Below, one piece after another: positions 1 to 6,109 of a stretch of 9,636 nt of DNA. Numbering within the stretch: position 1 is the stretch's first letter; each line of letters starts with the position of its first letter. Origin of the DNA: an uncultured Pseudomonadales bacterium (GTDB lineage Bacteria > Pseudomonadota > Gammaproteobacteria > Pseudomonadales > IMCC2047); assembly GCA_947258895.1 (NCBI GenBank), contig CAMYKE010000051.1, positions 1 through 9,636 of the forward strand, read 5' to 3'. The translations under genes and the position numbers were made by a program. The notes beneath the pieces were generated by a model. It had not been told where the DNA came from. It saw only the letters and a list, made by a program, of their open reading frames with translations, and ran no database searches.

Positions 1-135
1 CAGGCCCAGATCCAGCGCCCAGCGGATAATCTCCTGCGGCGATTTGTCTGCCAAACTGGCATTTGCCGCGGCCACTTCGCTGTGGGTTGCCAGCGGTTTG
101 TTCAATACCGATTGCTCCTGCTCTTTGACCTGCAT
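1..135 (-). CDS. cysH: Phosphoadenylyl-sulfate reductase (CysH-like), N-terminal fragment
   Basis: Reading leftwards from an ATG at 135-133, 45 codons stay open to the window edge, so only the N-terminus is visible. The translated tail contains LADKSPQEIIRWALDLGL. This resembles the helix that precedes the SSSFG nucleotide-binding loop in PAPS/APS reductases of the CysH family, which usually read 'SPQEILRWAL'. CysH uses thioredoxin to reduce (phospho)adenylyl sulfate to sulfite in assimilatory sulfate reduction in the cytoplasm. The diagnostic loop and the C-terminal cysteine motif lie outside the window, so the call rests on one short motif. An AT-rich upstream block resembling an activator-dependent sulfur-gene promoter is compatible with it. 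The gene follows bioA in the same direction after 114 bp and probably has its own promoter. Confidence 0.6.
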   Translation of the reverse strand, partial: MQVKEQEQSVLNKPLATHSEVAAANASLADKSPQEIIRWALDLGL

Positions 136-170
136 AATTACCCGACCAGTCTGAACTTACTTCGACCATC

Positions 171-225
171 GATTATATAAGATTATAAAATATAAGGAAG
201 TTTCGGTTAGGAATAATGCGTTATT
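171..225 (-). promoter_or_regulatory. AT-rich putative cysH promoter/activator region
   Basis: The 114-bp gap between bioA and the cysH-like gene holds a strikingly AT-rich block in otherwise GC-rich DNA. The heptamer GATTATA occurs twice with a 10-bp period (171-177 and 181-187). Each copy reads TATAAT on the minus strand, so either could be a -10 box for leftward transcription. No good -35 hexamer is seen at the right distance, which would fit an activator-dependent promoter; CysB would be the obvious candidate for a sulfate-assimilation gene, by inference only. Just upstream, AATAA (212-216) and TTATT (221-225) form a short dyad around TGCG. No convincing intrinsic terminator for bioA is visible here. 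Confidence 0.4.
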
Positions 226-249
226 AGGTTATAGCGCACGGTGCCCGAT

Positions 250-1551
250 TCAAGTAAGGAACTGCGGCTTCGCTACGACATCGACCATGGTGTCCGCCAA
301 CAGCGCGAGGTCGCGCGCCGACACGATATAGGGCGGCATTGCATACACCAGTTTTCCGAACGGCCGCAGCCATATACCACGCTCGACAAATTCCCTGGTA
401 ATGGCCTCCATGCGAATCGGACGGGCACACTCTATCACACCAATCGCACCAAGCACGCGGACATTCTCGACATGCTCGATCGCCGCCGCGGGCGCCAATT
501 TCTCCTTCAAGAGAGTCTCGATCGCGCTAATTTTATGTTGCCATCCGGAATCGAGCAGCAGTTCAATACTGGTAAGGGCGGCCCGGCAGGCGAGTGGATT
601 ACCCATGAAGGTAGGGCCATGCATAAACACGCCCGGATCACCCGAGGAAATGGTTGCGCTAACATCGCTTGTGCAGAGTGTCGCAGCGAAGCTCATATAG
701 CCCCCGGTCAGGGCTTTGCCAAGGCACATTATGTCGGGGGCTATCGCCGCGTGCTCGCAGGCAAACAGCTTGCCTGTGCGACCAAAACCGGTCGCAATTT
801 CGTCCAGGATCAGCAATACGCCGTGAGCATCGCACAGTTGTCGGGTGCGTTTCAGATACATGGGTGAATAAAAGCGCATGCCGCCGGCGCCCTGCACAAT
901 TGGCTCCATAATTACTGCGGCAATGGTATCGCCGTGTTGCTCGAGCAGGCTCGCCAGGCTCCCGATATCCTGTTCGTCCCAGGGGTGCGCGAACTCGCAC
1001 TGCGGCGTTTCGGCGAACAAGTGCTGCGGCAATGCGCCCCCGAATAACTGGTGCATCCCCGTTACCGGATCGCACACTGCCATCGCCCCGAAGGTGTCGC
1101 CATGGTAACCGCCGCGAATGGTCAGGAAGCGCTTCTTGTCGGGCCGATTGCGGGTTTGCCAGTACTGCAGCGCCATTTTGAGCGCCACTTCCACCGCCAC
1201 AGAACCGGAGTCACTGTAAAAAACCTGCTGCAGCTGCGCTGGCGTGATCGCCAGCAGTTTCTCTGTCAGTGCTACCGCGGGTTCATGGGTCAGCCCACCA
1301 AACATTACATGCGCAAGTTGATCGATCTGCTGCTGCAGGGCGCGATTCATCTCCGGGTGATTGTAGCCGTGGATTGCACACCACCAGGACGCCATCCCGT
1401 CGATTAGCTGCCGGCCGTCCGCCAGGGTGAGGCGCACGCCCCGTGCTGATGCTACCGGGTACACCGGTGGAGTGTGGCTCATCGACGCATAGGGGTGCCA
1501 GATATGTTCCCGGTCGATCTCGATGAGGTGTCGTATTTCTGCTGCGTTCAT
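250..1551 (-). CDS. bioA: Adenosylmethionine-8-amino-7-oxononanoate aminotransferase (BioA)
   Basis: This is a 433-residue class III PLP aminotransferase, full length for BioA. It converts 7-keto-8-aminopelargonate to 7,8-diaminopelargonate in biotin synthesis, using S-adenosylmethionine as the unusual amino donor. Family hallmarks are all present. IWHPYASM (17-24) and MASWWCAIHGYNHP (53-66) form the substrate/SAM pocket. GGYHGDT (147-153) carries the tyrosine that stacks on PLP, and LDEIATGFGRTG (249-260) carries the PLP-binding aspartate. LGKALTGGYM (277-286) holds the Schiff-base lysine K279, and HGPTFMGNPLA (311-321) follows. The start is ATG at 1551-1549 with only a weak ribosome site (GGCGAG). 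The stop of the upstream GumC-like gene lies 25 bp away, so co-transcription is likely. The other biotin genes (bioB, F, H, C, D) are not in the window, and no BirA-type operator was recognised. Confidence 0.95.
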   Translation of the reverse strand: MNAAEIRHLIEIDREHIWHPYASMSHTPPVYPVASARGVRLTLADGRQLIDGMASWWCAIHGYNHPEMNRALQQQIDQLAHVMFGGLTHEPAVALTEKLLAITPAQLQQVFYSDSGSVAVEVALKMALQYWQTRNRPDKKRFLTIRGGYHGDTFGAMAVCDPVTGMHQLFGGALPQHLFAETPQCEFAHPWDEQDIGSLASLLEQHGDTIAAVIMEPIVQGAGGMRFYSPMYLKRTRQLCDAHGVLLILDEIATGFGRTGKLFACEHAAIAPDIMCLGKALTGGYMSFAATLCTSDVSATISSGDPGVFMHGPTFMGNPLACRAALTSIELLLDSGWQHKISAIETLLKEKLAPAAAIEHVENVRVLGAIGVIECARPIRMEAITREFVERGIWLRPFGKLVYAMPPYIVSARDLALLADTMVDVVAKPQFLT

Positions 1552-1576
1552 CTAAAAGAGCTCGCCCGGTTGCGGA

Positions 1577-3388
1577 CTAGCCAATTGCTGGATGGATCGT
1601 GATCGATATGTCACCTGCGGCGGGCGTGGCCGTTGTTGTTACTTGCCGGCAGCGTGTTATTTCTGCAGCCGAGAGATATCCTGCGACCCGTTCAATGGCG
1701 CTGAGTTTGCCACCCTGCCTCGCAAGGAACAGCAGGTACGTGAGGCGAATGTCCTTTAGGCCCAGCGGTGCCGGCGCGTCAAGCGCGGCATCCTCGCTAC
1801 TATGCGCCAGCATCAAGTCCAGTTCCTCGAGCGTCAGCTCTTCGCCGCCGGGCGTCGTCCATAGCCCGTTGCCAGCACCCGCCTGGACGCGTTGCAGGGT
1901 TTCCAGGGTACGTTCAGGCACTCCCAGCAGGCGTTGAAATTGACCCGGCACCGTCAATTGGCCACTCTCCTCATCAAAATCGCCGCTCGAGAGGCGTAAC
2001 AGCTCGTTCTCGCCCACGCCACCAAGCATCAGGCTGAGCGCAAGCTTGCTGTTGAGTGAGTACGTGGAAAAAATGACACCCGGCCGGTGTTGGCGATTGA
2101 TGAGCGTGTAAATTCCGAGCGTTAGCAGCGACAGGATGATTGCCAGCAGTAATACCAGGCCGGAATCACGCACGTAATCGGGGCCAATGGGAAAGCCCGG
2201 TTGCAGCGGTGGCTCAAGGATATCGATGCTGGCCTGAAACGGTTTACGGACCTCGGCTTCGATAATTTGCTCCTGCACCAGTTGGGCTTGCGCCTGGAGC
2301 TGATCCAGGTCCAGGCTCATCCCGGCATATTCGCTGAGCCGGTGGCTAAATGCCTGGGCACGACTTTGCAGGCTGCGTAGCTGATTGCGGAGATCGGTTT
2401 CCTTGAGAGCGCTCGCCTCGACAGCCTGTTGTATTTCGTCGCGGTACGTCTGTTGGCTCTCGCGGCGGCGCTCTGCGATCTTGGCCTTTAACGAGGCGAG
2501 GTTGTTGGTGATGCCGACGATTTTCGGGTCCAGCGCCATGTATTCGGGGGTAAATTGCTGGGCCAGCTGGAATAGCTGTTCCTCGAGTGCCAGCGCCCTG
2601 TCCTCCATGTTGTCCAGGCTGCGTTGGTCCTGGGGGCGAACCATCATTTTACCCTCAGCGATCGCGGAGTCGATTGCCTGTAGCGTGCTAGTTGCGTTAG
2701 CACGTTCCTCTGAGGCGACATCCAGCGCTTTACTCAGGCCCTTGATCTGGTTCAATACGCTGCTTTCATCCCGCTCCAGCGAAACGATTTCATTCTCGGT
2801 GGTCAACCCGGTCAGGGCGCGGCGTTGGGTGGCTATCTTATCCTCGAGAGTCGCCAGCTTGCCCTGCAAATCGATCAGCTTGTCGCTGGACGCCGCTTCC
2901 TGCTCTCCGGTTTGCAGCGAGAGATACAGCTCTACCCAGGTTTCGACAATGGGGAGCAGGACCTGCGGCGCAGTATCGATCGCGCTGAGTTTCAAAACGC
3001 GGCTCTCCGCAACCGGCGTAACGCTCAACATGGCGTCGAGTTGCTCCAGCGTGAAGTGCAGTTGCCGTTGTTCCGCGAGCCGCTGCGCAAGCAATGCGAT
3101 CACGCGCTGGCTGGTGAGTCGCTGGTGATGGATATTTAGCTGCTCACTGGCAATCCTGGAAATAGACTCAAGATTCGGCTGCGAGTAGGAGAGGTGCAGG
3201 ATCGCATAGCTTTGGTACAGAGGGGCCCGCAACCAAACGTAGCCCAGCCCGATGATTGTCGTGACGAGGAAGGTGGCGAGTAACAGGCGCCAGCGTTGCC
3301 TGGTGATTCGGGGGTCACCGCCGCTGAGTGTCTCCGTTGCGGTGGCGTATGGTCCCGGTAAGACATCAATCCTTGAGTTCGCTTGCAT
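1577..3388 (-). CDS. GumC/Wzz-type polysaccharide co-polymerase with recombinase-like C-terminal domain
   Basis: This 603-residue inner-membrane protein has the architecture of polysaccharide co-polymerases (Wzz/GumC/ExoP), which set chain length and couple polymerisation to export. A short cytoplasmic N-terminus leads to a membrane helix at about 34-54. A periplasmic region follows, with a long heptad-rich stretch at about 165-380 likely to form coiled coils. Next come the proline-rich signature EPPLQPGFPIGP (392-403) and a second membrane helix at about 408-430. Family members usually end there or carry a BY-kinase domain. This one has a further 173-residue cytoplasmic tail with no Walker A motif or tyrosine cluster; its motifs resemble the tyrosine-recombinase fold instead. 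The start is fixed by an in-frame TAG immediately before ATG 3388-3386. No glycosyltransferase, Wzx/Wzy, outer-membrane exporter or kinase lies nearby, so the gene is an orphan whose polymer is unknown. It lies 126 bp after the hydrolase gene and 25 bp before bioA. Confidence 0.85.
   Translation of the reverse strand: MQANSRIDVLPGPYATATETLSGGDPRITRQRWRLLLATFLVTTIIGLGYVWLRAPLYQSYAILHLSYSQPNLESISRIASEQLNIHHQRLTSQRVIALLAQRLAEQRQLHFTLEQLDAMLSVTPVAESRVLKLSAIDTAPQVLLPIVETWVELYLSLQTGEQEAASSDKLIDLQGKLATLEDKIATQRRALTGLTTENEIVSLERDESSVLNQIKGLSKALDVASEERANATSTLQAIDSAIAEGKMMVRPQDQRSLDNMEDRALALEEQLFQLAQQFTPEYMALDPKIVGITNNLASLKAKIAERRRESQQTYRDEIQQAVEASALKETDLRNQLRSLQSRAQAFSHRLSEYAGMSLDLDQLQAQAQLVQEQIIEAEVRKPFQASIDILEPPLQPGFPIGPDYVRDSGLVLLLAIILSLLTLGIYTLINRQHRPGVIFSTYSLNSKLALSLMLGGVGENELLRLSSGDFDEESGQLTVPGQFQRLLGVPERTLETLQRVQAGAGNGLWTTPGGEELTLEELDLMLAHSSEDAALDAPAPLGLKDIRLTYLLFLARQGGKLSAIERVAGYLSAAEITRCRQVTTTATPAAGDISITIHPAIG
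1670..2050 (-). other. Region encoding a degenerate tyrosine-recombinase-like domain
   Basis: These codons encode residues 447-573 of the GumC-like protein. Residues 449-480 (including GGVGENELLRLSSGDFD) can be laid without gaps on the first catalytic helix pair and beta-hairpin of XerD-type recombinases (TGLRVSEL...SDI...G..V). Residues 542-580 (with KDIRLTY and ERVAGYLS) can be laid on the HxxR to GH to Tyr segment. In this reading catalytic Arg I becomes G459, His of HxxR becomes K545, the second His/Trp becomes Y571 and the nucleophilic Tyr becomes C580. Only Arg II (R548) is retained, so strand cleavage would be impossible. The alignment was made by eye from remembered XerD sequence and no profile search was done. 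Confidence 0.5.
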
Positions 3389-3514
3389 CTACATAACCTG
3401 ATCGGGAAAGTGGATCTGTTCCGGTGGAGTGTAACCTGAAATCAACGCTGCTATAAATGTAAAATGCCACCTGGCGCGCCGCCACCGCCCAACGTAAAGA
3501 TCTCCCGGGTCCGC
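3389..3514. other. Intergenic gap upstream of the GumC-like gene
   Basis: This 126-bp gap separates the metallohydrolase stop from the GumC-like start on the minus strand. It holds a GC-rich stretch at about 3469-3490 with GCCACC repeated directly and a short TGGCG/CGCCA dyad around GCG. On the minus strand this is followed by a modest T-rich run. It is too weak to call an intrinsic terminator. No clear -35/-10 pair for the GumC-like gene could be assigned, but the gap is long enough to hold a promoter. Confidence 0.3.
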
Positions 3515-4543
3515 TTATTCGAGCGGCACCAGGTAAAACAGGCAGTCGGCTTTCGCGATATTGATATCCTTGGTAATCATAAAGAATTTTAGCGATTGGC
3601 GGGTAACCAGAACTCCCTCCTCATCTGCAAAAAACCGCAGGGTATGGTCACTGCCATGACTGTCGCGTACCACCAGGCAGGACAGGCCCTGCTCGCCCAG
3701 CCATCCGAGCGCTGTGCCGGCGGGGACGGCACCGAAATTAAAGCCCTCGATATCGGTGTGCAGAGTCAGGTCCGCTGCGGGATCAGCCGCAGCTGCGAAG
3801 GAAATGGCGCAACCGGCAAACAGTTCGACTCGCATCGGGTGCCGGTAGATGTCCATCTCGCCGCTCTCGACCTCGGAGTTGAAGAGCTGTTTGCGTAGTG
3901 CGAACTGTTTGAATCCGTCCCATGCCAGTGCGTGGGCGCGTGGATCGTGGGCACCACCACACTCGATGGTGGTCACGGGAAAGTCTTCTTCAATCTCCAT
4001 CAATGCGCCCAGGCGAATGTCGGTGATTATCAAGCGCGGGGTGAACAGCATGCTGACGGATTTGTGCGCCGGGCGATTATCGCATGCCACGGCAAATGAC
4101 GGACCGGCGCCGGAGGTGTTGTGAACATCGATTACCGCTTCGGGTCGTACACCGCAGATGCGGTGTAACAGGTCCGCCGCAATCTGCCCCTGCTCATCGT
4201 TGAACGGCGGCCGAAAACAACGATTCAGGTCGCGCGCACCGGGAAGCTGGCGGTAATGAAAGCCCGGCGCTGCGCGCGCGGCGTCCACCGAGCCGACGAA
4301 GCAATAGAGGTCGACAGCAGGCTGATGGTCAGAGCTCAACCACTGGTGCAGGGCATGCAAACCGGAGGGTTCGTTGCCGTGCAGCAATGTGGTCACTACA
4401 CGACAGCGGGTTGAGTCCTGTCCCTGGAGATAGATCCAGGTCGGGCCGTCGAGCTGCTCCAGGAAGTTGCTCACGGAATCGGCAATCTCGGCCTGGTCGG
4501 GATTTTCCCAGTAGCGGATCGGGTAGGCTGCAACGGCCGCCAT
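3515..4543 (-). CDS. Succinylglutamate desuccinylase/aspartoacylase-family metallohydrolase
   Basis: This is a zinc-dependent amide hydrolase of the AstE/AspA family (M14-like carboxypeptidase fold). Family members remove acyl groups from N-acyl amino acids such as N-succinylglutamate or N-acetylaspartate. Numbering from the upstream GTG at 4555-4553, LHGNEPSG (58-65) supplies the zinc ligands H59 and E62, RDLNRCF (108-114) is the substrate-binding arginine motif, DVHNTSG (143-149) gives the third ligand H145, and TIECGGAHD (196-204) carries the likely general base E198. I chose ATG 4543-4541 (342 residues) because it overlaps the ligase stop codon as TGATG, a typical translational-coupling junction. 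The GTG start four codons upstream (346 residues, 13-bp overlap) is the alternative. The arginine-succinyl-transferase genes that accompany true astE are absent, so arginine catabolism is unlikely. Coupling to a carboxylate-amine ligase suggests it processes a conjugate related to the ligase product. Confidence 0.85.
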   Translation of the reverse strand: MAAVAAYPIRYWENPDQAEIADSVSNFLEQLDGPTWIYLQGQDSTRCRVVTTLLHGNEPSGLHALHQWLSSDHQPAVDLYCFVGSVDAARAAPGFHYRQLPGARDLNRCFRPPFNDEQGQIAADLLHRICGVRPEAVIDVHNTSGAGPSFAVACDNRPAHKSVSMLFTPRLIITDIRLGALMEIEEDFPVTTIECGGAHDPRAHALAWDGFKQFALRKQLFNSEVESGEMDIYRHPMRVELFAGCAISFAAAADPAADLTLHTDIEGFNFGAVPAGTALGWLGEQGLSCLVVRDSHGSDHTLRFFADEEGVLVTRQSLKFFMITKDINIAKADCLFYLVPLE

Positions 4544-6024
4544 CAGTGGTTCCACTCGTGCAGCGGAGCGCCCTCACGGGCCCGGTCGATGTATTCGTCA
4601 AGCATCAGTTGCAGCGCTGCGGTACGGTTGGTGGTTCTCTCAAAATGTTCGAGTCGCCGCAATTGCCAGCGCGCACCGGTGATTTGTGCGTCCAGCCGTT
4701 GCTCGATAATGCCCAGCTGCTGCCGAATCTCGCCGGGGTCAACCTTGATGCTGGCGAGTCCCGCCTCTGCACAGGGTAGTAGTTCCCGGATTACGGTTGC
4801 GGCTGGTGTCTTTACCAGCGCATCCAGCGCTGCGTCGGGCCACAGGATATTGGCACTCATGCCGAACTGCGCCGCCCGGTAGCAATTGAACTTGGCGAGC
4901 CGATAGGACATCAGTTCGGTAATTTCCGGCATCTTGCTGGCGATCCCCAGTATGCTCCCGACGAGGAACGCAGCATTAGCCGTCATGTCCGTCGCGGTCG
5001 GTCCGCTAGGCAGGCCGCGCATTTCGATTCGTAAGTGGCCGCCCGCCGAGGGGTCATAAATTGCCCGATTCCAGTGCCAGACCGAGCCATGGTGCAACCG
5101 CAATGCTGCGAGTTGCGGAATGTCTCCCCGGGCTGCGATCGCGGATGAATCCTCATGCTCGCACTCAGGAAAAATCACGTTGAATTCGTTAACGGAACGA
5201 GCGAACACTTCGAGTGCCGAATCCCGGATCCATCCCTTACCCATGCCGGTACGGCTGGTGCAGCCCTGCTTGCGTTCCATGGGGGTACGGGTTTCCACGG
5301 CCTGCTTGAACAGAGGCAGGCGGGTTTCCTCCCATAGCCGGTGTTCGAGGAAGATCGGCGAATTGGTGGCTATGGCTAACGCCGGAGCAAGTATTAGTTG
5401 GGAAGCATTGAATGCGTTGACAAAATCAGCAGGGTCCACGCGCAGGTGTATCTGGAAGGAGGTGTTGGCTCCCTCTGCGTTGAGGTCCTGCAGCACCATG
5501 AACAGCGGATCTGCACCGCTGATACTGATTTCGAAGGGGCTGCCGCGCATTGCAGTAATCTGCTCGGTCAATACCTGGTAGCGCTTGCTCTCGGTCATCG
5601 CCGCACGCGAGATATCTGCCTGGGAGACGGTGGGCAGGATGCCGATCGGAACGGGGCGGGCATCCAGGGTCGCTGCCAGCGCCTCAAGTCCAAGCAGCTT
5701 GCTGCGCATCTCCGTACCAATTTGGCTAAAGGGGCTGCCCTGCGCCGGAACCGGAGATAGATTGTATTCAAGATTGTAGCGGTTGAGTTCGAGGGTTAAT
5801 TGCGGGTCCTTCGCCAGCGCCAACAGTTCCTGGTTTACCCATTTGGTGTTACCCTGCGGGTTGACCAGGCTGATTTCAAGTTCTGCGCCGAGTGACGCGG
5901 GGCCGCAGGCAAACCCCGGGCGCTTGAGTAGCTCTTCCAGCGCGCCGAGATCGATGCGCAGTTGGCTGTCAAAGCGCCGGTAATCGGCCTCGTCATAATC
6001 GATGTGGGTTACGTTGGTACCCAA
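4543..6024 (-). CDS. GCS2-family carboxylate-amine ligase (glutamate-cysteine-ligase-like)
   Basis: This 493-residue protein belongs to the glutamate-cysteine ligase/GCS2 group, which uses ATP to join a carboxylate (usually the gamma-carboxyl of glutamate) to an amine. Visible motifs are GAELEISLV (46-54, the acidic metal/ATP site), NTSFQIHLRVDP (187-198) in place of the usual S-H-H-V-like substrate strand, and LRIEMRGLPSGPT (331-343), equivalent to the family R-x-E-x-R signature. The start is TTG at 6024-6022. A strong GGGAGA ribosome site (6037-6032) lies seven bases upstream, an in-frame TAA sits at 6057-6055, and the ATG at 6050 is out of frame. It is the first gene of a leftward operon and is translationally coupled to the metallohydrolase. 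It is divergent from the gamma-glutamyltransferase with 85 bp between them. It may make glutathione precursor, but the neighbourhood favours a specialised gamma-glutamyl or related amide. The true amine substrate is unknown. Confidence 0.85.
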   Translation of the reverse strand: MGTNVTHIDYDEADYRRFDSQLRIDLGALEELLKRPGFACGPASLGAELEISLVNPQGNTKWVNQELLALAKDPQLTLELNRYNLEYNLSPVPAQGSPFSQIGTEMRSKLLGLEALAATLDARPVPIGILPTVSQADISRAAMTESKRYQVLTEQITAMRGSPFEISISGADPLFMVLQDLNAEGANTSFQIHLRVDPADFVNAFNASQLILAPALAIATNSPIFLEHRLWEETRLPLFKQAVETRTPMERKQGCTSRTGMGKGWIRDSALEVFARSVNEFNVIFPECEHEDSSAIAARGDIPQLAALRLHHGSVWHWNRAIYDPSAGGHLRIEMRGLPSGPTATDMTANAAFLVGSILGIASKMPEITELMSYRLAKFNCYRAAQFGMSANILWPDAALDALVKTPAATVIRELLPCAEAGLASIKVDPGEIRQQLGIIEQRLDAQITGARWQLRRLEHFERTTNRTAALQLMLDEYIDRAREGAPLHEWNH

Positions 6025-6053
6025 GCGCCAGTCTCCCGTGCCAATGCCATCCC

Positions 6054-6076
6054 TTTATAGCGCAAACGCGCATAAA
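6054..6076. promoter_or_regulatory. Operator-like dyad in divergent promoter
   Basis: The left arm TTTAT-A-GCGC (6054-6063) and right arm GCGCATAAA (6068-6076) are reverse complements of nine pairs, interrupted by one extra A (6059), around the four-base centre AAAC. It overlaps the putative ligase -10 box and lies about 34 bp upstream of the GGT start. It looks like a repressor or activator site, although an RNA hairpin is also possible. No regulator gene is encoded in the window. Confidence 0.45.
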
Positions 6077-6087
6077 TATCATTTTTT

Positions 6088-6108
6088 CTGGTGTAACGAG
6101 GACACCAG
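6088..6108 (+). promoter_or_regulatory. Hairpin with GGT ribosome binding site in its loop
   Basis: CTGGTGT (6088-6094) and ACACCAG (6102-6108) are perfect inverted repeats around the seven-base loop AACGAGG. The Shine-Dalgarno GAGGA (6098-6102) lies in the loop and at the edge of the right arm, seven bases before ATG 6110. This spacing is the main reason for choosing 6110 as the GGT start instead of the in-frame upstream ATG at 6002, which would overlap the ligase gene. The dyad may display or mask the ribosome site in mRNA, or be a protein-binding site on DNA. Confidence 0.5.
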
Positions 6109-6109
6109 C

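Larger units (their letters stand above)
6025..6109. promoter_or_regulatory. Divergent control region between ligase and GGT genes
   Basis: These 85 bp must contain the 5' signals of both divergent genes. On the minus strand CTATAAAG (6060-6053) is a plausible -10 for the ligase gene, without a convincing -35. On the plus strand an AT-rich run (about 6072-6087) could hold the GGT -10. Two dyads fill most of the remaining space and are listed separately. A shared operator would allow co-regulation of the two transcription units; this is inferred from position only. Confidence 0.5.

Noticed and set aside
241..867. Long plus-strand open frame of 208 codons opposite bioA
   Set aside because: It lies wholly antisense to a confidently identified bioA, has no ribosome site and its translation resembles no family. 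It is an antisense shadow of a GC-rich gene.
2385..3128. 247-codon plus-strand open frame opposite the GumC-like gene
   Set aside because: Its low-complexity Ser/Arg-rich translation is typical of the antisense of a Gln/Glu/Leu-rich coiled coil, and the opposite strand is clearly coding.
3511..3526. CCGCT/AGCGG hairpin at the metallohydrolase stop codon as a terminator
   Set aside because: The 5-bp stem overlaps the coding end and is not followed by a T tract on the minus strand, so an intrinsic terminator is not supported.
3515..4543. Calling the hydrolase astE or aspA
   Set aside because: The family motifs are clear, but no ast operon genes are nearby and the context points to a different substrate, so no symbol is given.
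6002..6109. N-terminal extension of the GGT from an upstream ATG at 6002
   Set aside because: It would overlap the divergent ligase gene and cover the dyad-filled control region, and the extra residues do not look like a signal peptide. ATG 6110 has a well-spaced GAGGA.
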